Assembly (NCBI GenBank): GCA_013816415.1
Contig: JACDEN010000100.1
Location: 1 to 8,110 of the forward strand
DNA: 8,110 nt
Direction of reading: 5' to 3'
DNA from: Planctomycetota bacterium
GTDB lineage: Bacteria > Planctomycetota > UBA11346
Positions 1-5,590 of the stretch are shown here, in pieces. The notes below the pieces were generated by a model. The model was not told the origin of the DNA and did not search any database. It was given only the letters and a program-made list of their open reading frames with translations. Position numbers and translations under genes: made by a program. Every line of letters starts with the position of its first letter. Position 1 is the stretch's first letter.

Positions 1-2
1 TG

Positions 3-35
3 GTGGTTGGTGGTCAACCACGAACCACCAACCAC
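3..35. other. Inverted repeat formed by the rpsK-downstream repeats
   Basis: Bases 3-14 (GTGGTTGGTGGT) are the exact reverse complement of 24-35, giving a 12-bp stem with a 9-base loop. A second partner, 38-47, can pair with 5-14 (10 bp), so alternative folds exist. It stands 18 bases after the rpsK stop in the direction of transcription. No T-run can be confirmed because the window ends at position 1, so a terminator role can neither be claimed nor excluded. Confidence 0.65.
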
Positions 36-47
36 GAACCACCAACC
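16..47. repeat. 14-base tandem repeat downstream of rpsK
   Basis: Two exact copies of the 14-base unit AACCACGAACCACC lie at 16-29 and 30-43 and a partial third at 44-47 (AACC). The unit is itself built from AACCAC-like hexamers. The array starts only a few bases beyond the rpsK stop and could extend past position 1, where the window ends. It is not coding in the sense of any recognised gene. Such low-complexity GGTTGGTGG/CCACCAACC arrays look like intergenic repeats scattered by slippage or mobilisation, but the window shows only this one. Confidence 0.75.
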
Positions 48-52
48 CGACT

Positions 53-430
53 TCAAACGCGCCGCTTCTTCCGTGGGCGGCAGCCGTTATGGGGCAGTGG
101 CGTCACGTCGACGATCGCCTTGACGACGATGCCGCTATTGACCAGGGCGCGGATGGCGCTTTCGCGGCCGGCGCCAGGTCCACGCACGCGCACCTCGGCC
201 TCCTTGAGGCCGAGCTTCATCGCCTTGTCGCCGGCGCGCTCCATGGCCAGCTGAGCTGCGAAGGGCGTGCTCTTCTTGCTGCCCTTGTAGCCGATCGAGC
301 CCGCCGATTCCCAGCTGGCGACTTCGCCATTCTGGTCGGTGATCGAGATGATCGTGTTGTTGAACGTGGCGTTGATGTGAACGATGCCGGAGCGCACCGT
401 CTTCTTCACTTTTTTCTTCGTATAGGCCAT
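53..430 (-). CDS. rpsK: 30S ribosomal protein S11
   Basis: S11 lies on the 30S platform, facing the exit-site mRNA, and partners with S7 and S18. The 125-residue length is typical. Features: the basic start MAYTKKKVKKTVRSGIVHIN, ATFNNTIISITDQNGE (21-36), YKGSKKSTPFAAQ (48-60), VRGPGAGRESAIRAL (82-96) and the conserved end DVTPLPHNGCRPRKKRRV (108-125). GPGAGRES replaces the more common GPGPGRES. The ribosome binding site is weak. rpsD, rpoA and rplQ would normally follow; instead a short repeat-containing segment begins right after the TGA and the window ends. Confidence 0.98.
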   Translation of the reverse strand: MAYTKKKVKKTVRSGIVHINATFNNTIISITDQNGEVASWESAGSIGYKGSKKSTPFAAQLAMERAGDKAMKLGLKEAEVRVRGPGAGRESAIRALVNSGIVVKAIVDVTPLPHNGCRPRKKRRV

Positions 431-469
431 GTTGCTCTCGTGTGCTTGCGGTCGTTCGACGGGGAGCGC

Positions 470-847
470 TTACTTGCGCAGGATCTTCTTGTTCGCGACG
501 GTCTTCTTCTTGCCCTTGCGAGTGCGCGAATTGGTGCGCGTGCGTTGACCGCGGCAAGGCAGGTTGCGCGCGTGGCGATAGCCGCGATAGCAGCCGATCT
601 CCTTGAACCGGGCGATATTCGCCTGGATCTCACGGCGCAGGTTGCCCTCGATGACGAAGTTGTTCTCGATGTAGTTCGTGATGCGGCCAAGCTCTTCTTC
701 GCTGAGCTGGTAGGCGCGCTTGTTGATGTCGACGCCGGTCTTCTCGCAGATGATGGCTGCGCGGTTCAAGCCGATGCCGTACAGCGCTGCGAGCGAGTAC
801 GGGACCTTCTTGTTGTTCGGGATGTCGACGCCGAGGATTCGGGGCAT
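470..847 (-). CDS. rpsM: 30S ribosomal protein S13
   Basis: S13 sits at the top of the 30S head, contacts P-site tRNA through its C-terminal tail and forms bridges to the 50S subunit (to L5). The 125-residue protein has the N-terminal MPRILGVDIPNNKKV, the helical segment LYGIGLNRAAIICEKTGV (22-39) and the family signature at 86-107 (CYRGYRHARNLP, then CRGQRTRTN). It ends with a basic tail, SRTRKGKKKTVANKK (107-121). The motif that is usually RHRRGLPVRGQ in other bacteria reads RHARNLPCRGQ here, a mild variation. AGGAA 7 bases before the ATG (859-855) is a good ribosome binding site. rpsK follows after 39 bases. Confidence 0.97.
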   Translation of the reverse strand: MPRILGVDIPNNKKVPYSLAALYGIGLNRAAIICEKTGVDINKRAYQLSEEELGRITNYIENNFVIEGNLRREIQANIARFKEIGCYRGYRHARNLPCRGQRTRTNSRTRKGKKKTVANKKILRK

Positions 848-875
848 GGTGGATTTCCTGGGAAGCTGGGTGGGG

Positions 876-989
876 TCAGCCCTGGCGCTGCTTGTGGTTG
901 GGATCGCTGCAGATGACGCGGACGCGGCCCTTGCGGCGTACGATCTTGCAATTCTCGCAGCGGCGACGAACGGATGCTTGGACCTTCAT
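876..989 (-). CDS. rpmJ: 50S ribosomal protein L36, zinc-ribbon type
   Basis: L36 is the smallest 50S protein, a zinc ribbon that binds 23S rRNA near the base of the L7/L12 stalk and helps organise late assembly. This 37-residue gene begins MKVQASVRRRCENCK and continues with RRKGRVRVICSDPNHKQRQG. The four zinc ligands are intact: Cys11, Cys14, Cys27 and His32, so this is the zinc-binding (C+) form. One residue lies after the usual KQRQ end. It sits between infA and rpsM, its usual place in bacteria with this alpha-operon order. Its ribosome binding site is weak; the rpsM start follows after 28 bases. Confidence 0.97.
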   Translation of the reverse strand: MKVQASVRRRCENCKIVRRKGRVRVICSDPNHKQRQG

Positions 990-1006
990 GGCTGGCTCTT
1001 GGACAG

Positions 1007-1019
1007 GTTGCTGGGCAAC
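1007..1019 (-). other. Small hairpin in the infA-rpmJ gap
   Basis: A perfect 5-bp stem pairs 1007-1011 with 1015-1019 around a 3-base loop, in the 53-base gap between infA and rpmJ. No T-run follows it on the transcribed strand and the stem is short, so it is at most a minor mRNA structure. Chance occurrence in GC-rich sequence is quite possible. Confidence 0.3.
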
Positions 1020-1042
1020 GGTGGTGGTATCGGACTTTGGGG

Positions 1043-1261
1043 TCAGGCTTCGCGGTAGACGATACGACCGCGGGTCAGGTCGTAGGGAGACATCTCGATG
1101 GTGACCGTATCCCCGGGGAGGATACGGATGTAGTGCATGCGGATCTTGCCCGAGATGTGCGCCAGGACCTCGTGCCCATTCGGCAGCAGGACCTTGAAGC
1201 GCGCATTGGGAAGGCTTTCCTTCACCTTGGCCTCGAGCCGGATGTTGTCTTCCTTGGGCAT
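1043..1261 (-). CDS. infA: Translation initiation factor IF-1
   Basis: IF-1 is a single OB-fold protein that occupies the A site of the 30S subunit during initiation, with IF-2 and IF-3. The 72-residue product matches the family along its whole length: MPKEDNIRLEAKV, LPNARFKVLLPNGHEVLAHI (17-36), SGKIRMHYIRILPGDTVTIE (37-56) and SPYDLTRGRIVYREA at the end. The only base between the secY TGA and this ATG is a single T, so translation is probably coupled to secY. adk and map, which lie here in many bacteria, are absent. A 53-base gap to rpmJ follows. Confidence 0.98.
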   Translation of the reverse strand: MPKEDNIRLEAKVKESLPNARFKVLLPNGHEVLAHISGKIRMHYIRILPGDTVTIEMSPYDLTRGRIVYREA

Positions 1262-1262
1262 A

Positions 1263-2600
1263 TCAGAACCGCTTCCCGGGTTTGCGCGCGCTTGCGATGT
1301 CTTCGCCGCCGCTGAGGCCGCGGTACTGATGAGCGAGGAAGAAGGCCGCGACTTTCTGCATCACGTCCAAAGACACGCCGACGACGATCATCAGGCCGGT
1401 GCCGCCGAGCAGGACGGTCGAGCTGTTGCCGCTCAGGCCGAACGCCGCGGTGCCGATCAATTCCGGCAGGATGGCGATCACCGCGAGGAAGATGGCGCCG
1501 ACAAAGGTGATGCGCTTGAGGATCGCCGCGAGATGGTCGACGGTATTCTTGCCCGGACGGATGCCGCGTACGAAGAAACCCGCCTGCTTGAAGTGGTTGG
1601 ACAGGTCGAAGAGGTCGAAGGTCACCGAGATGTAGAAGTACGTGAAGGCGATGATCAGTCCGGCGAACAGGTAGCGGTGCCCCGGCTCTCCATAGGCAAA
1701 CAGCTGGTCGAGACCGATGCTGGAGCCGAACCGCGCGGCGGCGAATCCGAGCACCACCATCACCGGCGACGCGAAAATCACCGGGATGACGTTCGCCTGG
1801 TTGAGCTTGAGCGGGAGCGTGGTCTGGGCGCCGCCGTAGACCTTGTTGCCCTGCACGCGCCGCTGCTGCTCGAGATTGATGCGCCGTACCGCCTGCACCA
1901 CCACCACGATGGCGGCGATGATGATCAGAGCCGCAAGGACGATGCCGAGGAATTTGGGCAGATCGGCGCCGAAGCCCTGGAACGAGCTGGGCAGATACGC
2001 GAGGATGCCGATCATGATGATGATCGAAACGCCGTTGCCGATGCCATGGCGCGTGATCTGTTCGGCGATCCACAGGATGAGCATGCTGCCGGTCGAGATC
2101 ACCACCACGCTCTGGATGATGAAGTAGAGCGGATTGTCGGTGCGAACGAGAATGTTGTCGCCGTCGTGATAGCGCACCACGGCGATGGCGGCGATGATGG
2201 CCTGGACGATGCAGATGAGCAGGGTCGCGTAGCGCGTGTACTGGTTGATCTTGCGGCGGCCCGATTCGCCTTCCTTCTGCAGCTGCTTCAGCGACGGGAT
2301 GCTGAAGGCGAGCAGCTGGAAGATGATGCTGGCGCTGATGTAGGGCGTGATGCCGAGGCCGAAGATCGAGGCGTTGGCGATGGCGCCGCCATTGAACATG
2401 TTGGCGTAGCGCAGCAGCGCGCCGAGCCCATCGGAGTCGCCGCCCTTGGCGGTGACCAGGCTGGCGAGCGCCTTGGCATCGATTCCAGGAATGGGAACGA
2501 AAACGCCGAGCCGATAGACCACCACTCCGAGCAGGAAGGTGATGAGGAAGCGCCGGAGGAGCTCCTTGACCGGACTTTCAGTGAGGTCTTTGTCGGCCAT
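1263..2600 (-). CDS. secY: Protein translocase subunit SecY
   Basis: SecY is the channel of the Sec translocon in the cytoplasmic membrane; with SecE and SecG it passes unfolded proteins across or into the membrane, driven by SecA or the ribosome. The 445-residue length is standard, and ten hydrophobic segments can be placed at roughly 17-38, 78-100, 124-143, 159-178, 188-204, 216-237, 270-290, 310-328, 365-385 and 397-422. Signatures include GLGITPYISASIIFQLL (81-97), LQKEGESGRRKINQYTRYAT (107-126), HGIGNGVSI (185-193) and GIRPGKNT (346-353). Arg348 matches the essential cytosolic-loop arginine known as Arg357 in E. coli. The ribosome binding site before the ATG is weak, suggesting coupling to rplO 9 bases upstream. 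infA starts 1 base after the TGA. Confidence 0.98.
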   Translation of the reverse strand: MADKDLTESPVKELLRRFLITFLLGVVVYRLGVFVPIPGIDAKALASLVTAKGGDSDGLGALLRYANMFNGGAIANASIFGLGITPYISASIIFQLLAFSIPSLKQLQKEGESGRRKINQYTRYATLLICIVQAIIAAIAVVRYHDGDNILVRTDNPLYFIIQSVVVISTGSMLILWIAEQITRHGIGNGVSIIIMIGILAYLPSSFQGFGADLPKFLGIVLAALIIIAAIVVVVQAVRRINLEQQRRVQGNKVYGGAQTTLPLKLNQANVIPVIFASPVMVVLGFAAARFGSSIGLDQLFAYGEPGHRYLFAGLIIAFTYFYISVTFDLFDLSNHFKQAGFFVRGIRPGKNTVDHLAAILKRITFVGAIFLAVIAILPELIGTAAFGLSGNSSTVLLGGTGLMIVVGVSLDVMQKVAAFFLAHQYRGLSGGEDIASARKPGKRF

Positions 2601-2609
2601 CAGAGTTCG

Positions 2610-3101
2610 TTACGCCTGCGCGTCCTTGGGAGCGGCTTCGAGATCGAGTTCCTTGATCGTTCCACCGGCTGCTTCGATCGCCGCCTTGACCGGTCCGGAG
2701 ACGCGGTTGACGACGATCGAGACCGCGCGCTCGACCTTGACGGCGCCTTCAGCGCGGCCGCCGACGATCTTCACGCGGGTTCCCGCATTGATCAGACCGG
2801 CCGTCTCGAGGGTCTCGAGGGTGAGCTCCTTGCCCTTCACGCGCTTGAGCGCGCGGGCGAGATCGATGGTCTGGTAGGTGACCTTGTGTTCGTGGTTGGA
2901 GAATCCGCGCTTGGGCAGACGCATCCAGAACGGGAACTGGCCGCCTTCGAACAGCGGTCCGCGGTTCTTGCCGCCGGTGCGCGAGCCTTCGCCCTTCGAT
3001 CCGCGGCCGCCGGTCTTGCCGATGCCGCTGCCGAGACCGCGGCCAACGCGGCGGCGCTGCTGACGTCCGGTGTCGGTGATGAGGATGTCGTTCAGGCTCA
3101 C
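2610..3101 (-). CDS. rplO: 50S ribosomal protein L15 (GTG start)
   Basis: L15 is a late-assembly 50S protein whose long basic N-terminal arm threads through 23S rRNA. The 163-residue protein begins at GTG 3101-3099, which overlaps the rpsE stop in the sequence GTGA. A strong GAGGAG Shine-Dalgarno at 3114-3109, 7 bases upstream and inside rpsE, supports this start. A further-upstream ATG in the same frame would run deep into rpsE with no L15-like sequence. Motifs: RRRVGRGLGSGIGKTGGRGSKG at 16-37, FEGGQFPFWMRLPKRGFSN at 51-69, and the C-terminal domain with INAGTRVKIVGGRAE (104-118). It follows rpsE directly, where rpmD (L30) usually intervenes. secY starts 9 bases after its TAA. Confidence 0.97.
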   Translation of the reverse strand: MSLNDILITDTGRQQRRRVGRGLGSGIGKTGGRGSKGEGSRTGGKNRGPLFEGGQFPFWMRLPKRGFSNHEHKVTYQTIDLARALKRVKGKELTLETLETAGLINAGTRVKIVGGRAEGAVKVERAVSIVVNRVSGPVKAAIEAAGGTIKELDLEAAPKDAQA

Positions 3102-3700
3102 AGTTCGACTCCTCGCAGCTGCTGATACTGGTCCTTGGTCCGCAGCTTGGACAGCGCGTTGATGGTGGCGCGGATCAGATTGACGGGGTTGTGGTTGCCG
3201 TAGCACTTGGTGAGGATGTCGTGGACGCCGGCCTTCTCGAGCACCGCGCGCACGCTGCGGCCCGCGATGACGCCGGTTCCCGGCGCGGCGGGAAGCAGCC
3301 GGACCTTGGCGCTGCCGAAGCGGCCTTCGACCTCGTGCGGGATGGTGCCGCCGACGATGGGATATGGGCGCACGTCCTTCTCGCCGTCGCGGACGGCCTT
3401 GTCGATCGAGCTCGCGACTTCCTTCGCCTTGCCCTTGCCGAAACCGACCTTGCCCTTGTTGTCGCCGAGGACGACGAAGGCGGCGAAGCTGAAGCGCTTG
3501 CCCCCCTTCACGACCTTGGCGCAGCGGTTGATCTTGACCACGTCTTCGCTGTAGAGCTTGCTGCGCGATTCACGCTGCTGAGGAGCGCCGCCACGACGGT
3601 CCCCGCGGCGATCGCCGCCTTGGCCGCCTTGACCACCCTGCCCACCTTGGCCGCCTTGGCCTTGTCCCGGGCCGCCGGGCCCTCTGCGTTGAATCACCAT
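3098..3700 (-). CDS. rpsE: 30S ribosomal protein S5 with Gly/Gln-rich N-terminal extension
   Basis: S5 lies at the mRNA entry channel of the 30S subunit and affects decoding accuracy. The core starts near residue 50: EDVVKINRCAKVVKGGKRFSF at 52-72 is the double-stranded-RNA-binding-like domain, and VGFGKGKAKEV lies further on. The C-terminal domain has LLPAAPGTGVIAGRSVRAVLE and DILTKCYGNHNPVNLIRATI. At 200 residues it exceeds E. coli S5 (about 166). Most of the excess is N-terminal: residues 7-42 are low-complexity, with five QGG triplets at 15-29 and then DRRGDRRGG. AAGGA 7 bases upstream supports the ATG at 3700. The TGA stop overlaps the rplO start, and no rpmD lies between them. Confidence 0.97.
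   Translation of the reverse strand: MVIQRRGPGGPGQGQGGQGGQGGQGGQGGDRRGDRRGGAPQQRESRSKLYSEDVVKINRCAKVVKGGKRFSFAAFVVLGDNKGKVGFGKGKAKEVASSIDKAVRDGEKDVRPYPIVGGTIPHEVEGRFGSAKVRLLPAAPGTGVIAGRSVRAVLEKAGVHDILTKCYGNHNPVNLIRATINALSKLRTKDQYQQLRGVEL
3614..3658 (-). repeat. In-frame 9-base tandem repeat coding for five Gln-Gly-Gly units in S5
   Basis: Five consecutive 9-base units encode QGG at residues 15-29 of S5. The outer units are nearly identical on the plus strand (GCCGCCTTG), while the middle ones differ at synonymous positions (for example ACCACCCTG, CCCACCTTG). The array keeps the reading frame whatever its copy number. Synonymous drift in the middle units suggests selection for the peptide or an older array, not a very recent expansion. 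Confidence 0.8.
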
Positions 3701-3721
3701 GCGTATGTCCTTGTCGTTTCA

Positions 3722-3762
3722 GCCATTCCCCGAGGGGAACGGCCACCGTGCCCGGTTCGGGC
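3722..3762 (-). other. Two short hairpins in the 90-base rplR-rpsE gap
   Basis: The gap spans 3701-3790. One inverted repeat has arms 3722-3731 and 3734-3743: TTCCCC faces GGGGAA, then one mismatch, then three more pairs, with a very tight loop. A second pairs 3750-3754 with 3758-3762 around a 3-base loop. On the transcribed strand a run of five T followed by six C lies before both hairpins, not after them, so this is not a factor-independent terminator reading with the genes. A clear AAGGA 7 bases before the rpsE ATG follows the hairpins. A leader-type control of rpsE is possible, but nothing in the sequence proves it. Confidence 0.5.
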
Positions 3763-3790
3763 GAAGGGGGGAAAAATGTAGCCGTAAAGC

Positions 3791-4159
3791 CTAGAATTGC
3801 AAGCCCTTGCCGCGAGCGCCCTCAGCCAGTGCCTTGAGCCGTCCGCCATACCGGCGACCGTTGCGGTCGAAGACCACCTTGGTCACGCCACCGGCGACGG
3901 CCTTGGCGGCGAGGACCTCGCCGATGACCTTGGCGGCGGCCTGGGGCTTGAGCCCTTTGACCTGATCGCGCACATCCTTGGAGATGGTGCTGGCGGCGAA
4001 CAGGGTCTTGCCCTGGACGTCGTCGATGATCTGGCCGTAGATGTGGGCCTCGCTGCGGTAGACCGACAGACGGGGGCGCTCGGCGTCGCCAAACACGCGC
4101 TTGCGGATGCGCAGCTTCTTGGTCGCGATGGCCGCGCGCTTGGCTTTGTTGTTGTCCAT
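3791..4159 (-). CDS. rplR: 50S ribosomal protein L18
   Basis: L18 binds 5S rRNA and, with L5, attaches it to the large subunit. The 122-residue product has the usual layout: a basic N-terminal tail (about 1-24), RPRLSVYRSEAHIYGQIIDD at 28-47, a central helix around AAAKVIGEVLAAKA (74-87), and the family's C-terminal motif VVFDRNGRRYGGRLKALAEGAR at 95-116, with the end GLQF. AGGA stands 8 bases before the ATG. The gene is followed by the 90-base rplR-rpsE gap, one of only two large gaps in the window. Confidence 0.97.
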   Translation of the reverse strand: MDNNKAKRAAIATKKLRIRKRVFGDAERPRLSVYRSEAHIYGQIIDDVQGKTLFAASTISKDVRDQVKGLKPQAAAKVIGEVLAAKAVAGGVTKVVFDRNGRRYGGRLKALAEGARGKGLQF

Positions 4160-4177
4160 GGCTTCGTTCCTGCTCCG

Positions 4178-4738
4178 TTATTTCTTGACGCCTGCGGCGC
4201 CGGCGGTCGCCGACTTGCCCGCCTTCTTGCGAACGACTTCGCCGACGTAGCGGATGCCCTTGCCCTTGTAGGGCTCTGGCTTGCGCACAGCGCGGATGTT
4301 CGCGGCCAGTTGGCCGACCGCATGCTTGTCCATGCCGGAGATGTTGATGTGGGTCGCATCGGGCAGGGCGACCGTGACGCTGTCCGGGATCGCGACCTCG
4401 ATGGTGTTCGCGAAGCCGACGTTGAGCGCGATCTTCTTGCCCTGGACCTGCGCCTTGTAGCCGACGCCGACGATCTCGAGGCTCTTGCTGTAGCCCTTGG
4501 TCACGCCTTCGACCATGTTGCGGGCGAGGGCGCGGGTGGTCCCGTGCATCGCGCGCAGCGGCTTGGTGTCCTCGGAACGCTCGAAGACGACCTTGTTGTC
4601 GGCGACGGTGACCTTGATGCCCTGGCTGATGGGCAGCTTCAAGGTGCCCTTGGGGCCCTTGACCGACAGCGACTGGCCGTCGACCGTCGCCTGGACGCCC
4701 TGGGGAAGATCGAGAGGCAGCTTACCGATTCTGCTCAT
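4178..4738 (-). CDS. rplF: 50S ribosomal protein L6
   Basis: L6 has two similar alpha/beta domains and binds 23S rRNA near the sarcin-ricin loop and the GTPase centre. The N-terminal domain starts MSRIGKLPLDLP and carries VKGPKGTL (26-33) and RAMHGTTRALARNMVEGV (62-79). The second domain contains the classical L6 signature at 154-167 (PEPYKGKGIRYVGE). After about residue 170 there is a short Lys/Ala/Gly tail. At 186 residues it is slightly longer than E. coli L6 (177). AGGA lies 7 bases before the ATG, overlapping the 24-base gap after the rpsH stop; rplR follows after 18 bases. Confidence 0.98.
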   Translation of the reverse strand: MSRIGKLPLDLPQGVQATVDGQSLSVKGPKGTLKLPISQGIKVTVADNKVVFERSEDTKPLRAMHGTTRALARNMVEGVTKGYSKSLEIVGVGYKAQVQGKKIALNVGFANTIEVAIPDSVTVALPDATHINISGMDKHAVGQLAANIRAVRKPEPYKGKGIRYVGEVVRKKAGKSATAGAAGVKK

Positions 4739-4762
4739 GGCTGATTCCTAGAGATGCTGGGA

Positions 4763-5161
4763 CTACTTGACGGTGCAGAGGACTTCGCCGCCGAGCCGCT
4801 TCTTGCGGCACGCGCGATCGGACAGGATGCCCTGCGAGGTCGAGATGATCGAGATGCCGAAGCCGCGCAGGATCGGCTTGAGCTCGGTGCGGCCGAGGTA
4901 GCGCCGGTGTCCGGGCGAGCTGATGCGATCGATGTCGTGGATCACCGCTTCGCCGCCCGGGCCGTACTTGAGGCCGACCTGGATGGTCTTCGCGGGCTTG
5001 GTGTCCATGACGTCGAAGCGGCTGATGTAGCCCTCGTCCTTCAGGACCTGGCAGATGCCGGTCTTGAGGTTCGAGTGCGGGATCGTCACGGTGCCCTTGT
5101 TGGCGGCGAGTCCGTTGCGGATCACGGTCAGCATATCGGCGATGGGATCGGTGCAGGACAT
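4763..5161 (-). CDS. rpsH: 30S ribosomal protein S8
   Basis: S8 binds the central domain of 16S rRNA early in 30S assembly and, in E. coli, also represses the spc operon. The 132-residue product has the N-terminal DPIADMLTVIRNG (5-17), the central GYISRF (44-49), and the C-terminal rRNA-binding signature GFGISIISTSQGILSD (100-115) ending GGEVLCTVK. The length is typical. The start ATG lacks a recognisable Shine-Dalgarno sequence: the 58 bases before it are adenine-rich on the coding strand and lower in GC than the surroundings. The gene is also separated from rpsN by 112 bases, so its translation may be less coupled than that of its neighbours. Confidence 0.97.
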   Translation of the reverse strand: MSCTDPIADMLTVIRNGLAANKGTVTIPHSNLKTGICQVLKDEGYISRFDVMDTKPAKTIQVGLKYGPGGEAVIHDIDRISSPGHRRYLGRTELKPILRGFGISIISTSQGILSDRACRKKRLGGEVLCTVK

Positions 5162-5219
5162 ATGGTTTCGCTTCGTTTCCGTATCTCTTCGTTGTCTGTT
5201 CTACAAACCTGAGGCTGTT

Positions 5220-5276
5220 TAGGGGGCAGCGCCGGAGGCGCGTTCTGGGGGACGCCGCCTGATGCGGCTCCCCCTA
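5220..5276 (-). repeat. Nested GC-rich palindrome in the rpsN-rpsH gap
   Basis: Three base-pairing options are visible. An outer arm pairs 5220-5226 with 5270-5276 (7 bp). Inside it lie a hairpin of 5229-5233 with 5237-5241 (5 bp, 3-base loop) and a hairpin of 5254-5258 with 5264-5268 (5 bp, 5-base loop). Alternatively, 5247-5252 pairs with 5269-5274, extending the second hairpin to 11 bp with one bulged base. The element begins on the rpsN stop codon. No U-run follows either hairpin on the transcribed strand, so it does not look like a factor-independent terminator. It could be a REP-like intergenic repeat, an mRNA-stabilising structure or an attenuator; the sequence alone does not decide. 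Confidence 0.7.
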
Positions 5277-5579
5277 CCAAGAGGCTTTGGTGACGCCGGG
5301 CAGGACGCCCTGGTGTCCGAGCAGGCGCAGGACGTTGCGGCAGATGCCGAACTTGCGCAGGTAGGCGCGGCTGCGGCCGGTCATCTGGCAGCGGTTGCGC
5401 ACGCGCGTGGGCGAGCTGTTCGAGGGCAGGAGCGACAGCGACGCGCGGGCCTCCATGCGCTCCTCGAGGGAGAGCTTGAGGTCCTTGGAGCGCAGGCGCA
5501 GCGCCAGGCGCTTCGCTTTGTGCTTCTCGCAGAGCTTGATGCGCTGGAGGTTCTTGTGGACGAGGCTGGTCTTCGCCAT
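5274..5579 (-). CDS. rpsN: 30S ribosomal protein S14, zinc-independent long type
   Basis: S14 is a late-assembling protein of the 30S head. The start is the internal ATG at 5579, giving 101 residues that begin MAKTSLVHKN. It is preceded by AAGGA 8 bases upstream, directly after the rplE stop. A longer open frame runs upstream, but that part overlaps rplE out of frame and looks unrelated to S14. The signature is at 60-80 (VRNRCQMTGRSRAYLRKFGIC), and the protein ends in the near-universal KASW. The zinc-ribbon CxxC pairs of the short S14 form are absent, so this is the long non-zinc form. The TAG stop lies inside a palindromic element that fills half of the unusually long gap before rpsH. Confidence 0.96.
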   Translation of the reverse strand: MAKTSLVHKNLQRIKLCEKHKAKRLALRLRSKDLKLSLEERMEARASLSLLPSNSSPTRVRNRCQMTGRSRAYLRKFGICRNVLRLLGHQGVLPGVTKASW

Positions 5580-5590
5580 GGGACGAGTCC

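Noticed and set aside
1137..3125. A 662-residue open frame on the plus strand, opposite secY and rplO
   Set aside because: It lies exactly antisense to two certain genes. Its Asp/His/Arg-rich composition is what the complement of GC-rich, membrane-protein codons gives. No domain is recognisable.
3102..3206. Upstream extension of the rplO frame to an ATG at 3206
   Set aside because: It would lie inside rpsE and read low-similarity residues. The GTG at 3101 has an ideal ribosome binding site and starts the L15-like sequence.
3764..3780. T-run and C-run in the rplR-rpsE gap as part of a terminator
   Set aside because: On the transcribed strand the T-run precedes the hairpins, the wrong order for a factor-independent terminator. 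On the other strand the run reads as A.
3797..4744. A 315-residue plus-strand frame opposite rplR and rplF
   Set aside because: It is antisense to two intact ribosomal genes and Ala/Asp/Gly-biased with no family motif; it is an artefact of high GC and strong third-position bias.
5170..5215. Possible promoter in the adenine-rich part of the rpsN-rpsH gap
   Set aside because: Only loose matches to -35/-10 boxes (TTGTAG and GATACG) at a short spacing of about 15 bases were seen; this is not enough to call a promoter.
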